IMG/VR virus record: IMGVR_UViG_3300032223_001420
Coordinates: 1-64,000 of that record
Strand: one strand, 5' to 3'
Source: a virus
Length of the DNA stretch: 64,000 nt
Under the pieces are notes generated by a model. The model saw only the letters and a program-made list of their open reading frames with translations. It was not told the DNA's origin and did no database searches. A program made the position numbers and the translations under genes. Shown one piece after another: positions 40,001 through 50,800 of the stretch (positions within the stretch are counted from its first letter, which is position 1; each line of letters opens with the position of its first letter).

Positions 40001-42560
40001 TGGTTCAATTCGTAATGTTAATTTTTTAAGCGGTGGTTTATATTCACAGCAACCAATAGCATCTTTTGATTCGACTAATGATCCACATCGAGTTCTTTAT
40101 GCAAACACAATAACGGTTACTAATCCTGGTGCTGGTTATACAAATGGCTTCTTTGATTTTTCTGATGCGGGCACGACAGGCAGAACTGCTAACATAGAAT
40201 ACACGGTATATACTTCAAATGGTGGTATTAACGTTCAGTCTATTAAAGTTAATGACTCTGGTTTATACGAAGGTTTTGTTACTGTTACACCAAATTCAAA
40301 ACCAAACACCACGGTTACGTATGTGAATATTGCAAATGCTGGTATCGCACATGCAAATGGTACACTTTTGTTTAATGACAAAGGCGTTATAAGCGTAACT
40401 GCAAATGCTGGTTCAGTAGTTCAATCTGGTAGTGGTCCTGGCGCAACACCAGTAAACACATTTATTACATTCTCTGGTGGTGGGTTAAGTAACACTATAG
40501 CAAATGCTAGAATTTATGTTAATAGTGCTGGTTATATTGTAAACGTAACAATGTGGGGAACAAGTGATTCGACTGGTGCTTTAGTACCACAAACTGGTAA
40601 TGGAATATATTTTAGCACACCAACGGCGACAGTTAATTCTGTAATCGATGGATTGTCTTATTCGAACGCAGTCTTTACTGTAACATCATCAACACTTTAT
40701 ACGAATAGACCCGCTTCTGGAACTGCTGAAGTTTATTCGAGTAATGGATCGCTTCGTAGTGTTACAGTTACCGATAGTGGTTTGTATTCAGCGAATTCTT
40801 ATTCAGTTAGTTCGCTTGGATGGCCATCAACGCCAACCAGTGCTGTAAATTTAAGTTATGTTATATTCACTGGCGGAACTGCACCAAATACAAGAAACAT
40901 TGCAGCGAATGCACAAATTTATGTAAACCTTGCTGGTTATATTGTAAATGTAAAAGTCACTTCTACTGGTTTATATACAAATAATACAATTACCGCTTTA
41001 ACATCTACTGGTGATGTGCTTACCGTAAATCCAGTTCAGTTTCCACAAGCAATATTAAATACCGCACCACTTTCCATCAATTCGATTTCGGCAAATGCTA
41101 TAACATATTATGGTAGAGCGCATCAGAATGGTTATATTAGATTTACTGGTGGCGATCCAATTGTTAATGCCAATGTGACGTATACGGTAGATGCGAATGG
41201 TGCAATAAATGCTGCGTCATTTACGATTGTTAATTCTGGATTGTATCGTTCAGCACCAACTGTTTCGGTTGATAATAATGCTGTTTCAATTACTGAAGCA
41301 TATCCAACTTCTATTGGTTCTGGTTATTCAGATGGATATTTAATTGTGATGGGTGGTGCACCATTAGTCAATTCTTCATCTATAACAATAGATACACGAC
41401 CAATTACCAATGCGAATATTCGTTTAGTTACCGATTCAACTACGGGTGCTATTGTCAGAAGTATCATAAATAATATCGGATTGTATGCTAATTCTGGTAA
41501 TATTACAGTTGATACTGCTGTTCAAAATGTTTATCCAAACGTAGTTACTGTCGCAAGTATAACTGCAAATGCTGGCGCAGTTGGTACGAATAGTTATGTT
41601 GTATTCTATGGCGGTGGTTGGGGTAATACTGCGGCGAATGCTAGAGTGTTTGTTAATACTGCTGGTTACATTCAAAACGTTGTTATTAATTATCCAGGTT
41701 CATATTGGGGTCTTCCAGTAGCGAATGCAAATACTACGGTGTTTGGTGGATCAGCATATAGCAATGCTAACTTTACAGTATCAATGAACGCCAACCCATC
41801 AGTTGCCGTGAATAGTTGGGTAACGTTTATTGGTGGTGGTCCTTTAGCTTTAGCGAATACTGCAAATGCTAGAATTTATGTTGATAGCAGAGGATATATT
41901 GAAAATGTAGTTGTATCGAATGCCGGCATTTATATGGCTGCTCCGATTGCAACAACAAATTCTGTGATTGATTTGTTGTCTTACAGTAACGCAACATTTA
42001 CGATTCAGATGGGTCCGACCATCATTTATGCAGCAAATGGTTATACACAGAATGGTTCTGGTGCTAAGTTTAGATTATCGTACAATTCAAATACGTCAAA
42101 TATTGCGAATCTGATTGTAACGACAAATGCGAATACTTTATATACTGCAATTCTGAATGTAGCATCGTATAGTAACTCAACGACAAATGCATCATTTACT
42201 GTTGCGGCAGTTTCCAACTCTCAGACAAACGCTGTAATATCAGTTTCTTTTGTTGGACAAAACACTGCTGCAAATGCTAATGTTGAAGTATATTCTGATA
42301 CTGGTGCAATTCGCAGAATTACAATTAATAATTCTGGAGAATATTATTATGCTCCAACGATAACACCAAACAGTTCAGGCATAGGTGGAGTATTAACTTT
42401 ATCAAGTAATAGTATAGGTAATTTTACGCAAACAGCAAACTTGCAGACGATGATCATTTATCAATCGCCTTCAATTATTCTTGGTGAGAATTATTATCAA
42501 CTTACGACAGATGATGATTTGCAGACATTATCAATCGATAGTGAAGAAGAAATACATTGA
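37029..42560 (+). CDS. 7: gp7-like giant baseplate wedge protein, 1843 aa
   Basis: The N-terminal 170 residues ('VPEFIRDEYPTFIAFLEAYYQFLEE' and 'FKQLVPLYKTKGSDASFKLLFRLVFGE') and a central segment at about 798-845 ('DYSYIISSRVEFYKYKTLLKEL', then HPVGFVKYAEYKAE) match the wedge protein next to gp6 in marine T4-like phages. The rest is built from beta repeats with cores such as 'GSGYSNG' followed by 'FTGG', and 'NARIYVNSAGYIVNV'. It is far larger than T4 gp7 (1032). The expansion probably decorates the baseplate periphery. Confidence 0.78.
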   Translation: MSANTDLKTSVLVSQEVPEFIRDEYPTFIAFLEAYYQFLEEKQGTENNDLITQSKKLRTIRDVDESIDEFETNFYNTYATLLPLEVQSDKALLFKQLVPLYKTKGSDASFKLLFRLVFGEDIDVILPKNNVLKSSSSKWQIDNKLRVNSQISSRYVADGSTKTFVLAQISGKEDIKVYLGDTLQTTGYSVRKEYRKLIFDVAPANNTVVTVTYTSFNTDLLKNRQVTGLTSGATAIIESATRRIITDSLNVGLPIELLIDSANLTGTFLNGENVSIPIVDVNGILIDIRASTFSVVKAINLTSLGANYNVGDPVYVTGGNATSNAIGTIESIYQGIVQQILVSHGGAIFGQDSPITVLGNTSAYGLEVVVDQIDLSGTNSANSLVVSDTLVGPYQNVYINNANYACTTGISTTGILSPNLTTRIADVLTYTSIQAGPIANVKVLQTSMPLTVNPVFDSFGVAYGTDASIITSVTANAGSVGVNSYVIFSGGATSNSAANARIYVNSAGYVVNVNLNYGGFYVGNVSTATANQGNIALSVSSVRLSQRTPKSLRSIGRFKINDGGSNYRPFDEIVFGGNPLGTYGNYAEAVVSEVYAANGAIRKIALANTSIPGTVTIFSGGTIINGTGTNFNRDLVVGDLIDVNGESRIVATISPGGLQASVQSGTPFTNSATGKKIRVANRYPLGGFGYTQNNFPTVTVSSATGAGANIAIDSLVSDGDRFIATGTGTQGSILSLKILDPGAGYQYIPSVEIRSATGTGAVANATIERSYVTAPGRWTTSDSILSTTERKLAGRDYYVDYSYIISSRVEFYKYKTLLKELLHPVGFVKYAEYKAESVIDLYDIGVVVPNPFGDEQFLTISGRVNVGNGSIVVSGSHDQTKFNIANSRASGILSLGINDASYISVNGEIRRVNSIISNTTLLTSAKINDIKIANVGSGYSNGYVVFTGGGGRLTGTTLTYPGSGYSNGTLLFTGADEAIPAYATVEVYASNGSIRNVNFLSGGLYSQQPIASFDSTNDPHRVLYANTITVTNPGAGYTNGFFDFSDAGTTGRTANIEYTVYTSNGGINVQSIKVNDSGLYEGFVTVTPNSKPNTTVTYVNIANAGIAHANGTLLFNDKGVISVTANAGSVVQSGSGPGATPVNTFITFSGGGLSNTIANARIYVNSAGYIVNVTMWGTSDSTGALVPQTGNGIYFSTPTATVNSVIDGLSYSNAVFTVTSSTLYTNRPASGTAEVYSSNGSLRSVTVTDSGLYSANSYSVSSLGWPSTPTSAVNLSYVIFTGGTAPNTRNIAANAQIYVNLAGYIVNVKVTSTGLYTNNTITALTSTGDVLTVNPVQFPQAILNTAPLSINSISANAITYYGRAHQNGYIRFTGGDPIVNANVTYTVDANGAINAASFTIVNSGLYRSAPTVSVDNNAVSITEAYPTSIGSGYSDGYLIVMGGAPLVNSSSITIDTRPITNANIRLVTDSTTGAIVRSIINNIGLYANSGNITVDTAVQNVYPNVVTVASITANAGAVGTNSYVVFYGGGWGNTAANARVFVNTAGYIQNVVINYPGSYWGLPVANANTTVFGGSAYSNANFTVSMNANPSVAVNSWVTFIGGGPLALANTANARIYVDSRGYIENVVVSNAGIYMAAPIATTNSVIDLLSYSNATFTIQMGPTIIYAANGYTQNGSGAKFRLSYNSNTSNIANLIVTTNANTLYTAILNVASYSNSTTNASFTVAAVSNSQTNAVISVSFVGQNTAANANVEVYSDTGAIRRITINNSGEYYYAPTITPNSSGIGGVLTLSSNSIGNFTQTANLQTMIIYQSPSIILGENYYQLTTDDDLQTLSIDSEEEIH

Positions 42561-42587
42561 TTTTAGTATAAAAATTTAGGACAAAAA

Positions 42588-43271
42588 ATGGCACGAATTA
42601 AAATATCGGATTTACCATCACTTACAGATTCAGGAGTAGACCAAACGCAAGTGTATTTGGTTGCTAGTGATTTTACTGGAACAACTCCAGTAACTAAAAA
42701 AATGTCACTTAGTACCATCGATGCATCTGTCAGCAAAAGTGATGCCAATGCAAATTCTGCTGGTGCTTATGCCAATGGCGCATTTGCTACTGCTAATGTG
42801 GCGGGTACTTATGCAAATGGCGCTTTTATTCAAGCAAACGCTGCATTCTTGGTAGCAAACAATACACCGTTTGCATATAATCATGCTAATGCTGCATTCG
42901 TTCAAGCCAATTCGGCATATAATAATGGTGTTCAAGGAATCAGTGATGCTGCGGTAGCTTCAAGTTTAGCCATATCAGCTTTTGCAAAAGCGAATTCTGG
43001 TGCGATTGCTGCAAATACTCCTAGCCTTACAGCAAATATAGCATATTCAACTTCAATTGGCGCATATGCAAATGCCAATTCCTCTTTCACACAAGCCAAT
43101 GGAGCATTCATTCGAGCAAATGCTGCATCAATTACAGCAAATAATGCTAATGTATTTTCAGCGATTGTTGTGTCAGATTGGAATATATCACCTCCCATAA
43201 CGGTAAATGATGCTATTAATCGTCTTGCAAATTTAGTTTTTGCATTGAACAGTAATCTTCCAATACCATAA
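42588..43271 (+). CDS. Fibre-like protein with ANxA[FY] repeats, 227 aa
   Basis: The N-terminal 45 residues ('MARIKISDLPSLTDSGVDQTQ') look like a virion attachment domain. Residues 50-200 consist of 7-residue repeats of the type A-N-x-A-[FY]-x-x (AYANGAF, QANAAF), also found in the gene at 63039. The C-terminus is short and non-repetitive. It may be a small fibre or a connector between gp7 and gp8. Codon usage is like its neighbours. Confidence 0.65.
   Translation: MARIKISDLPSLTDSGVDQTQVYLVASDFTGTTPVTKKMSLSTIDASVSKSDANANSAGAYANGAFATANVAGTYANGAFIQANAAFLVANNTPFAYNHANAAFVQANSAYNNGVQGISDAAVASSLAISAFAKANSGAIAANTPSLTANIAYSTSIGAYANANSSFTQANGAFIRANAASITANNANVFSAIVVSDWNISPPITVNDAINRLANLVFALNSNLPIP
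42700..43150 (+). repeat. Short repeats coding ANxA[FY] units
   Basis: The same 21-nt repeat type as at 63280 (for example TATGCCAATGGCGCATTT at about 42769), some 20 kb away in a different fibre-like gene. Confidence 0.65.
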
Positions 43272-43283
43272 TAAATATACATT

Positions 43284-44867
43284 ATGTCATCACAAACATC
43301 AAAACAAATATCTTACGTTGTTGCACAACAATTTAAAGAAGGCTTCTATGAGCCTTCCCCAACTCTTGGTTATGTATTTGTAGGTAATCACACTGCGTAT
43401 CCTGACGAGACTACTCCAACAACAACTGGCGATACTATTTCCGATGAAAAGGCGACTTGGAATAACATGTATGCCGCTAAACGAGTTACGGGAAATGACG
43501 TTGAACTTGTTATACCGAAAGTTATTTGGACATCAAATACAAAATATAAGCAATATGATGATAAAGTTGCAGTCAGGGATTTAATAGAACCTGATATTAC
43601 TGGAAACGTAAAGCCATTTTATGTTTATACGTCACAGCGAAATGTTTATAAGTGCTTATCAAATAATGCTTCAGCTAATTCTACAGTAGAACCATTTGGT
43701 GATTATACGTCATCCAATGGTAACATCGCAACTTCTGATGGTTATCTTTGGAAATACATGTATAGTGTCAAACCATCAAACAGATTCATATCAGATACAT
43801 GGATTCCAGTACCAGATTCGACAGCATTATTGGATTATTCTGTTAGCCCAATTGGTGTCGTTGATGGTGAATTGGCATCAATTACAGTTACAAACAAAGG
43901 TTCTGGATATTATGAAAATAAAATACGAGTTCTTCCAACATTTGCTGCTGGCTGTACAACATTAGTTTTAGCCAACACAACAAACGTAGCAGCGAACATG
44001 TATGTTTCAGGAACTGGACTTGCCCCACAGACATATATTTTACAGAAACAAACTTATGTTGGAAATGGCGTTAGTGCAATCGACCTTTCCACCGCAGCAA
44101 TTTCATCAGGTGGCGGCAACACAGAAGCAACTCAATTAACATTAACCACAAGAGTTTATGTTGATGGAGATGGGACAAGCGTAATTGCTATTCCAACTGT
44201 TAGTTCTGGTGATCCAGCTAATGCGAACATTTCAAAAGTAACTGTTTCAACTATTGGTACGGGCTATTCACGTGCAAATGCATACGTTTATGGAACAGGA
44301 ACCGGAGCATCCTTACGTGTAGTTTTAGACCCAAAATATGGTCATGCACATAATCCAGCTTTAGAATTGGGTTCTAATAGTGTTATGATCACAGTTAGAA
44401 TGGGTGAAATCGAAACAACCGAAGGTGGAGTCATTCCAGCAAACACAACATTTAGGCAATATGGTTTGTTTGTGGACCCTCATAAATACGGAGACTCGAA
44501 TGTAGTTTCACCGGCAAATGCGGCTTCGGTGGTTACACAAGCAACTCTATTAAACTTAGTTACTGGTCCGGCTTATTATCAAGACGAATTTGTTTATCAA
44601 GGTGTATCTCCAAGCACTGCAACCGCATATGGTTATGCATTGGATCAACCATCAGCAACTAAAATTCGATTAACAAATGTTGTTGGTAATTTTATTGTTG
44701 GTGCACCTTTGATTGGCGCAAATTCTGGCTCAAGTAGATTGGTAATTAATACCACTCCGCCAGATTTTCAGCCATACAGTGGAACAATATTGCATACAGA
44801 AAACGTTACCAAAGTGACCAGATCAGATGGTCAAGCAGAAAATATCAAACTTATTGTAAGATTATAA
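43284..44867 (+). CDS. 8: gp8-like baseplate wedge protein
   Basis: 527 residues (T4 gp8: 334). 'VAQQFKEGFYEPSPTLGYVFVGNHTAYPDE' (about 13-42), 'DGYLWKYMYSVKPSNRFI' and the C-terminal 'LHTENVTKVTRSDGQAENIKLI' are the gp8 pattern. Inserted beta repeats at about 195-345 (NKGSGYYENK, GTGYSRANAY) explain the extra length. It is followed after 11 nt by the DUF4815 gene. Confidence 0.85.
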   Translation: MSSQTSKQISYVVAQQFKEGFYEPSPTLGYVFVGNHTAYPDETTPTTTGDTISDEKATWNNMYAAKRVTGNDVELVIPKVIWTSNTKYKQYDDKVAVRDLIEPDITGNVKPFYVYTSQRNVYKCLSNNASANSTVEPFGDYTSSNGNIATSDGYLWKYMYSVKPSNRFISDTWIPVPDSTALLDYSVSPIGVVDGELASITVTNKGSGYYENKIRVLPTFAAGCTTLVLANTTNVAANMYVSGTGLAPQTYILQKQTYVGNGVSAIDLSTAAISSGGGNTEATQLTLTTRVYVDGDGTSVIAIPTVSSGDPANANISKVTVSTIGTGYSRANAYVYGTGTGASLRVVLDPKYGHAHNPALELGSNSVMITVRMGEIETTEGGVIPANTTFRQYGLFVDPHKYGDSNVVSPANAASVVTQATLLNLVTGPAYYQDEFVYQGVSPSTATAYGYALDQPSATKIRLTNVVGNFIVGAPLIGANSGSSRLVINTTPPDFQPYSGTILHTENVTKVTRSDGQAENIKLIVRL

Positions 44868-44878
44868 AAGGTTAATAA

Positions 44879-47800
44879 ATGGCAATAACTACAAATTTTA
44901 ATGTTGATCCATACTATGATGATTTTGATGAAGATAAGAACTATCACCGTATTTTATTTAAACCAGGATACGCTGTTCAATCACGTGAATTAACCCAAGC
45001 ACAATCAATATTACAAGACCAAATCAAGAAGTTTGGTAATCATATGTTTAAGACTGGTTCAGTTGTTACTGACGGTCAAGTTACTATTCAGAATACTGCA
45101 TATTTGAATATCGCATCAACTTATTCAAACAATTCTATTTTGTATTCAAACTATGCGAATCAAGTAATTTTTAATTCAGCAAATACAAAACGTGCGTATG
45201 TTTTGGCTTCGTATGATGCCAGCCAAACAAATAAAGAGCCAATTACTTTTGTCATCAACCAACTATATGGTGATGCTTTTGTTCCAGGCGAAACTATATT
45301 TACTTCTAATACTACATCTAATTCAGTTACCTATTATGCAAATGTAGCAGACACATACGTAAATACAGCATCGTATACAGTAAGTCCAGTAGGCAACAAT
45401 CAAACGTTTTCTATTAATGAAGGTGTATTTTATTACGAAGGTTACTTTGTAAAATCTAACGCACAATCTATAGCGATTGATAAGTATAGCCGCATAGGTA
45501 ACGCAATTATTGGTTTTGAAGTTTCTGAATCTATCGTGAATTATACTTCAGATACTACATTACTTGATCCTGCACAAAGTTCATCCAACTATCAAGCACC
45601 TGGTGCTGACAGATTTAAAATTAGTTTAGCTCTTGCTAATCGCCCAATTACCAGTACCGACTTAACACGTTTTATTGAATTAGCTCAAGTTGCTGGTGGT
45701 GTACCACAAAAAGTAGTTCAGACTCCAATTTATGCTGCGATTGGTGATGAGATGGCTCGTCGCACGTTTGACGAATCTGGTGATTACATAGTTAAAGATT
45801 TTGAATTATCTATTACTGATAGTAGCGCAAATTCTGCATATGCAAACGTTGCTCTTGCTCCAGGTAAAGCATACATTAAAGGTTATGAATTTGGAACGAT
45901 TGCTCCAACTATTTTAACTATTCCAAAACCAAGAACAACTGCAACGATTTCTCAACAACATATTAATTCTGATTTTGGTTACTACATTTACGCTAATAGT
46001 CTCTTTGGTAACTTTGGTACTAACCAATATGCTAACGTAAACATTCTAAATGTAGACGCACAAACAGCTTCTGGACTTGTTATTTCTGGAACATCAACTG
46101 CAAACGTATCGAATCTCTCAAATACACTTATTGCAAATGCTAAAGTTAAATTGATGTCATTCTATTCTGTTGGTAACTCCAGCGGTTCGGTTGTCGATAG
46201 TAATACTTACATTTACAAAGTATTTTTAACTGACGTAAATACCAAAACAATTTTTAATACAACAACTGGTGCTGGCTATAATGTTAATACTGGTAGTACC
46301 GTAGCACCATACTCGAATATTGGTTTGCCGAGTGGTTTCCCACAAAACACAAACATCTATGTTGGTGCTACAGTTAGAATGACTGCGGGTGGTCGTGTTC
46401 TCGATGGTAATCGTATCGTTGTTGGCTACGATGCTGCAACAAGAAACATTACTGTTGATCGCCCATATACTGGACCAGTTACAACCAGTTCACAGTTTAT
46501 GCTTGATGCTGATTATAGATTGGGTGAATCTTTAGTTGTATTGAACACTGCTGGATTTGTAATTGCTTCGGCAAACGTTCATCCATCATCAAAAGATTTG
46601 ACGAATAAACTTCCTGGTGTTACACCAGATAACTATTGGCAACCAGTCGTTATTCAAGAGGCTGTGAGTGAACCTTTGTTGTTAAAAGTTGGACAGAATT
46701 TTGTAGCCGATAATACTATTTCTAATTTCTCGTATAGTTATAAACGTCTCTATCAAGGTATTTCGTTTACGTCTGGTGTATCTTCGCCTTTATCAATTGC
46801 TACTGGTGAAAGTTTACAAGGCGCAACAACAAACGCATCTAGACAACAATATTATACAATTATTCCAACAACCACAACTGGTGGATTTACAACTGGTTAT
46901 TCATTGAATTCTGCTGCGTTTACTGTAGATACTCAATCACGTACTTTAACAGTTTCGAGTGCATATGGAACACCATCATTCTCTGCAAACGTATATGCTA
47001 CAATCAACTCAGTAAACCCAACATCAAAAACTAAAACATATATCAAGGCAAATACAACATTAGTTGCTGCTGCTGGTGGTTCTGCTAATGATATTTTTGC
47101 AAATGCTACAGTTTTCGTTTCATCGTTAGATGGTCAAACACAAATTGCAAGTAGTTTGATTACCAAAACACCTGGTATACCACAATATCTTTATGTGACC
47201 GATGTTGATTCGATTGCCTCGATTTATGATTTTAATGGTACAGCAATTACACTGACATCATATAATGCACTTGATAAATCAGAAACTTCATCTGCTAACG
47301 TAACTTCACGTTATACATTATACACCGGTCAAAGAGATTCTTACTATGATTGGAGTGCGATTGTATTGAAGCCTGGACAATTGCCTCCAGTTGGACCTTT
47401 GTTAGTTCGTTATAATCGTTTCAAATCTACTGGCGCAGGTTTCTTCAACGTAGATTCATATACACGTTTAGGTTCACAAACCAATGGTGGTAGTGGTGTC
47501 GATTATGGACAAATTCCTATTTTCAGATCAGAAGATGGTTTCTTATACAAGTTATCAGACTACCTAGACTTTAGACCAGTTCGTAAAGATGCAACTGGTC
47601 CCGCAACAGCAAATGCATTTGTTTTGGATAACGAAGAAGGTGGAGTTGGTTCGAAAATTAGTGAACCAGGAATGGATATTGTAACAAACTATTCTTACTA
47701 CCTAAATCGTATTGACCGAATTGTTCTTTACAAAGATCGTTCGTTCAAAGTTCTTCAAGGCACACCAGCAGTTAATGCGGTCGTACCAGATGAGCCAGAT

Positions 47801-50800
47801 GGCGCTATGACTTTGTATATTCTTGCATATACACCGTATCTGACTTATCCAAGTTCAACACAGATTCAGCGTTTTGGTAACAAACGTTACACAATGAAAG
47901 ACATTGGTAACCTAGAACGCCGAATTCAAAACTTGGAATACTATACAGCATTAACTCTTGCTGAACTTGCTACGCTTCAGAAAAATGATAGCACCATTTT
48001 GGATGATAAAGGTCTTTCACGTCCAAAGAATGGTGTTTTAGTTGAATCATTTATTGATAGAAATAGTGCCGATATTACTGCTGTTGATTTTAGTGCAGCG
48101 ATTGATATTGCTAGAAAACGTATGTTGAATACATCCAATACTTATTATTGGGATTTGTTCTCTAACAACAGTACATCAAATTACAACATTCAAGTTAATG
48201 GACCAGTTCTAACTTTAGGTTCTACTAATGTAGCATGTATTGTTCAGAATAAAGCATCAAGAACTTTAAATATTAATCCGTTTAATATTGTTAATTACAT
48301 CGGTACAATTCGTTTAGACCCAGCATCAGATATTTGGCAATCAACAAACAGAATGGAATCACAAATTGTTGACTTGACTGGTGGTCAAGCAGCACGTGAT
48401 GCATATGCTTCGATGACAAATACTGTTTGGGGACCTGAAGAATATTCAACTGGTGTTTCGGATCAAGTTCTTTCTGAATCAACTAAACAAACAATAACGA
48501 ATAAGAAAAATACGAGTACCAAATCAGGAATTAATAAAAGTGGTCAAAAATTAGATGTTATTGGTGATGTCAATACAATTAAAACCCAACAGGTTTTAGA
48601 AACAACAACCGTAACAGCAACTAAAAATGGTGTGTTGAATCAAATTGTTCCTGTTGAATTGACTAAATCATTAGGTGATCGTGTGGTTAACGTTACCATG
48701 GTTACTTACATGAGACAGTTAAATGTTCTTGTTGTTGGTACTAAATTTAGACCAATGCAAACTTTGTATTCGTTCTTCGATAATGTAAACGTATCCGATA
48801 AAGTTGCAAGAACAAATCGCTTCACATTTGTGAATAACAATTTAAAATATCAAACTGCCATTGGTAACGCTGAAGCGGTTGACATTAAAGATGCAACAAC
48901 TGGCGCCACAATGGGTATTGGTGGTATTGTTTTAACTTCAAATAACAAAGGTTATATTGTAAGTATAACACCAACTCCAGCATATGGCACATGGGCAAAT
49001 GCAACAGGTGGCATCAATATTGTTGGTCGTAAGAGTGGTCAAACAAATAAAGTTACTTCTTGGAATCATTATTCTGGTACCGCAAGTAGCGCAACAGCTT
49101 CGACAATCGTTCTCAGTTATCATGCAGGTGGTTCAGCTGGAACGACTGATTATGCTGGTCAAACAATTTATATCATGGGCGGTACTGGCAAGGGACAATC
49201 AGCAATTATTTCTGCATATGATCCAACGACACGTACTGCAACAATCAACGGAACTTGGACAGTAACTCCAGACACAACATCAGCTTATAGTATTGGTCGT
49301 TTGGGAACTGATGAATCGGGAGGTACTTCGGGTGTATTCTTTATTCCTGATGCTACATTTAGAACTGGTGAAAAGTTATTCCGTTTAATCGATAATGAGT
49401 TTGGCAACATCGAACAATCGAAAACAAACGGTGACGCAAGTTTCTATGCACAAGGTCAAGTTAATACTGTTCAAGAAACGTCAATTTCTGTTCTTGTACC
49501 GAACGTTGTCAAACAAAGTGTTACAGATAGTCACGTTGTATCATCAAAATCTTCGGTTAAGAGTGTTCAATCTATTGATACACAGAAAAACGTTGTTGTT
49601 GGTTACTACGACCCACTTGCACAAACATTTTTGATTAATCCAAATCAATATCCACAAGGTATTGTAATTGATAGCATTCGTGTTTGTTTCAAAACAAAAG
49701 ATATCAACGTACCTGTAACTTTACAACTTCGACCAGTTACAAATGGTTATCCGTCTTCTTCTGTGATATACCCGTATGCTGAAAAGACATTAACACCAGA
49801 TCAGGTAACTACATGTGAAATACCTGATGTTACAGATGCTACAAAATACACCGAATTTAAATTTGATGTTCCTGTACTACTGTTACCCGGTGAACATTCG
49901 TTTGTTCTTATTTCAAATAGTACAGGATATGAAGCATTTGTTGGTGAACATAATGCTACTGATTTACGAACAAGCGTTAAGATTGCTGATCAGCCATATA
50001 GTGGTGTTCTATTCTTATCACAAAATGGTTCGACATGGGACCCAGATGATGAAAAAGATTTGATGTTCAGTATTCAACGAAGAGTATTCTCAACCGATCC
50101 AGGTTATGCATATTTTGAAACTGATATGACATCAAGCGCAGCATCAGCCGCAAATACTGTTTTTGATGCTATGCAACTCACATCAACTGATGCAGTTATT
50201 GCAAATACAAATATTAACTACGAATTCAGTACGAGAATGGTATCTGGTGGGCAACATGCTTACTTACCAGTTGTTCCAAACTATAACTATATGATGACTG
50301 ATGGATATGATAGACGAGTTTTAGATTGGACAACAGGAAATACAACATTTACAGTTCGTACAACATTACAAACATCGAATCCTGATGTTACACCAATGTT
50401 AGATATTACTCGTCTAAATCTGATTACGATTGAAAACAAGATTAATAATCTACCATTAAGAAACAATGACTTTGCAATTACCAGTTCTGGTTCTGGCTAT
50501 ACTGTTACATCTGGTTCGGGTGTTCCAGCATACTTAGTTATTACTGGAGGTGGTGGTAGTGGTGCTAACGCATATGCAAACGTCACCGGTTCAGGCACAA
50601 TCGATAGAATCGTTGTTGTAAATGGTGGTACAGGTTACTATTCATCACCAACAATTACTTTAACTGGTAATGGTACTGTTACATATAACGGCGAAGATAA
50701 ATCGGCGGGTGGCAATTCATTGGTTCGTTACATGACCAAAAAGGTTCAATTGTCAACAGGTTTCAATGCTGGCGATCTTCGTGTTTATATGGATGCATAT

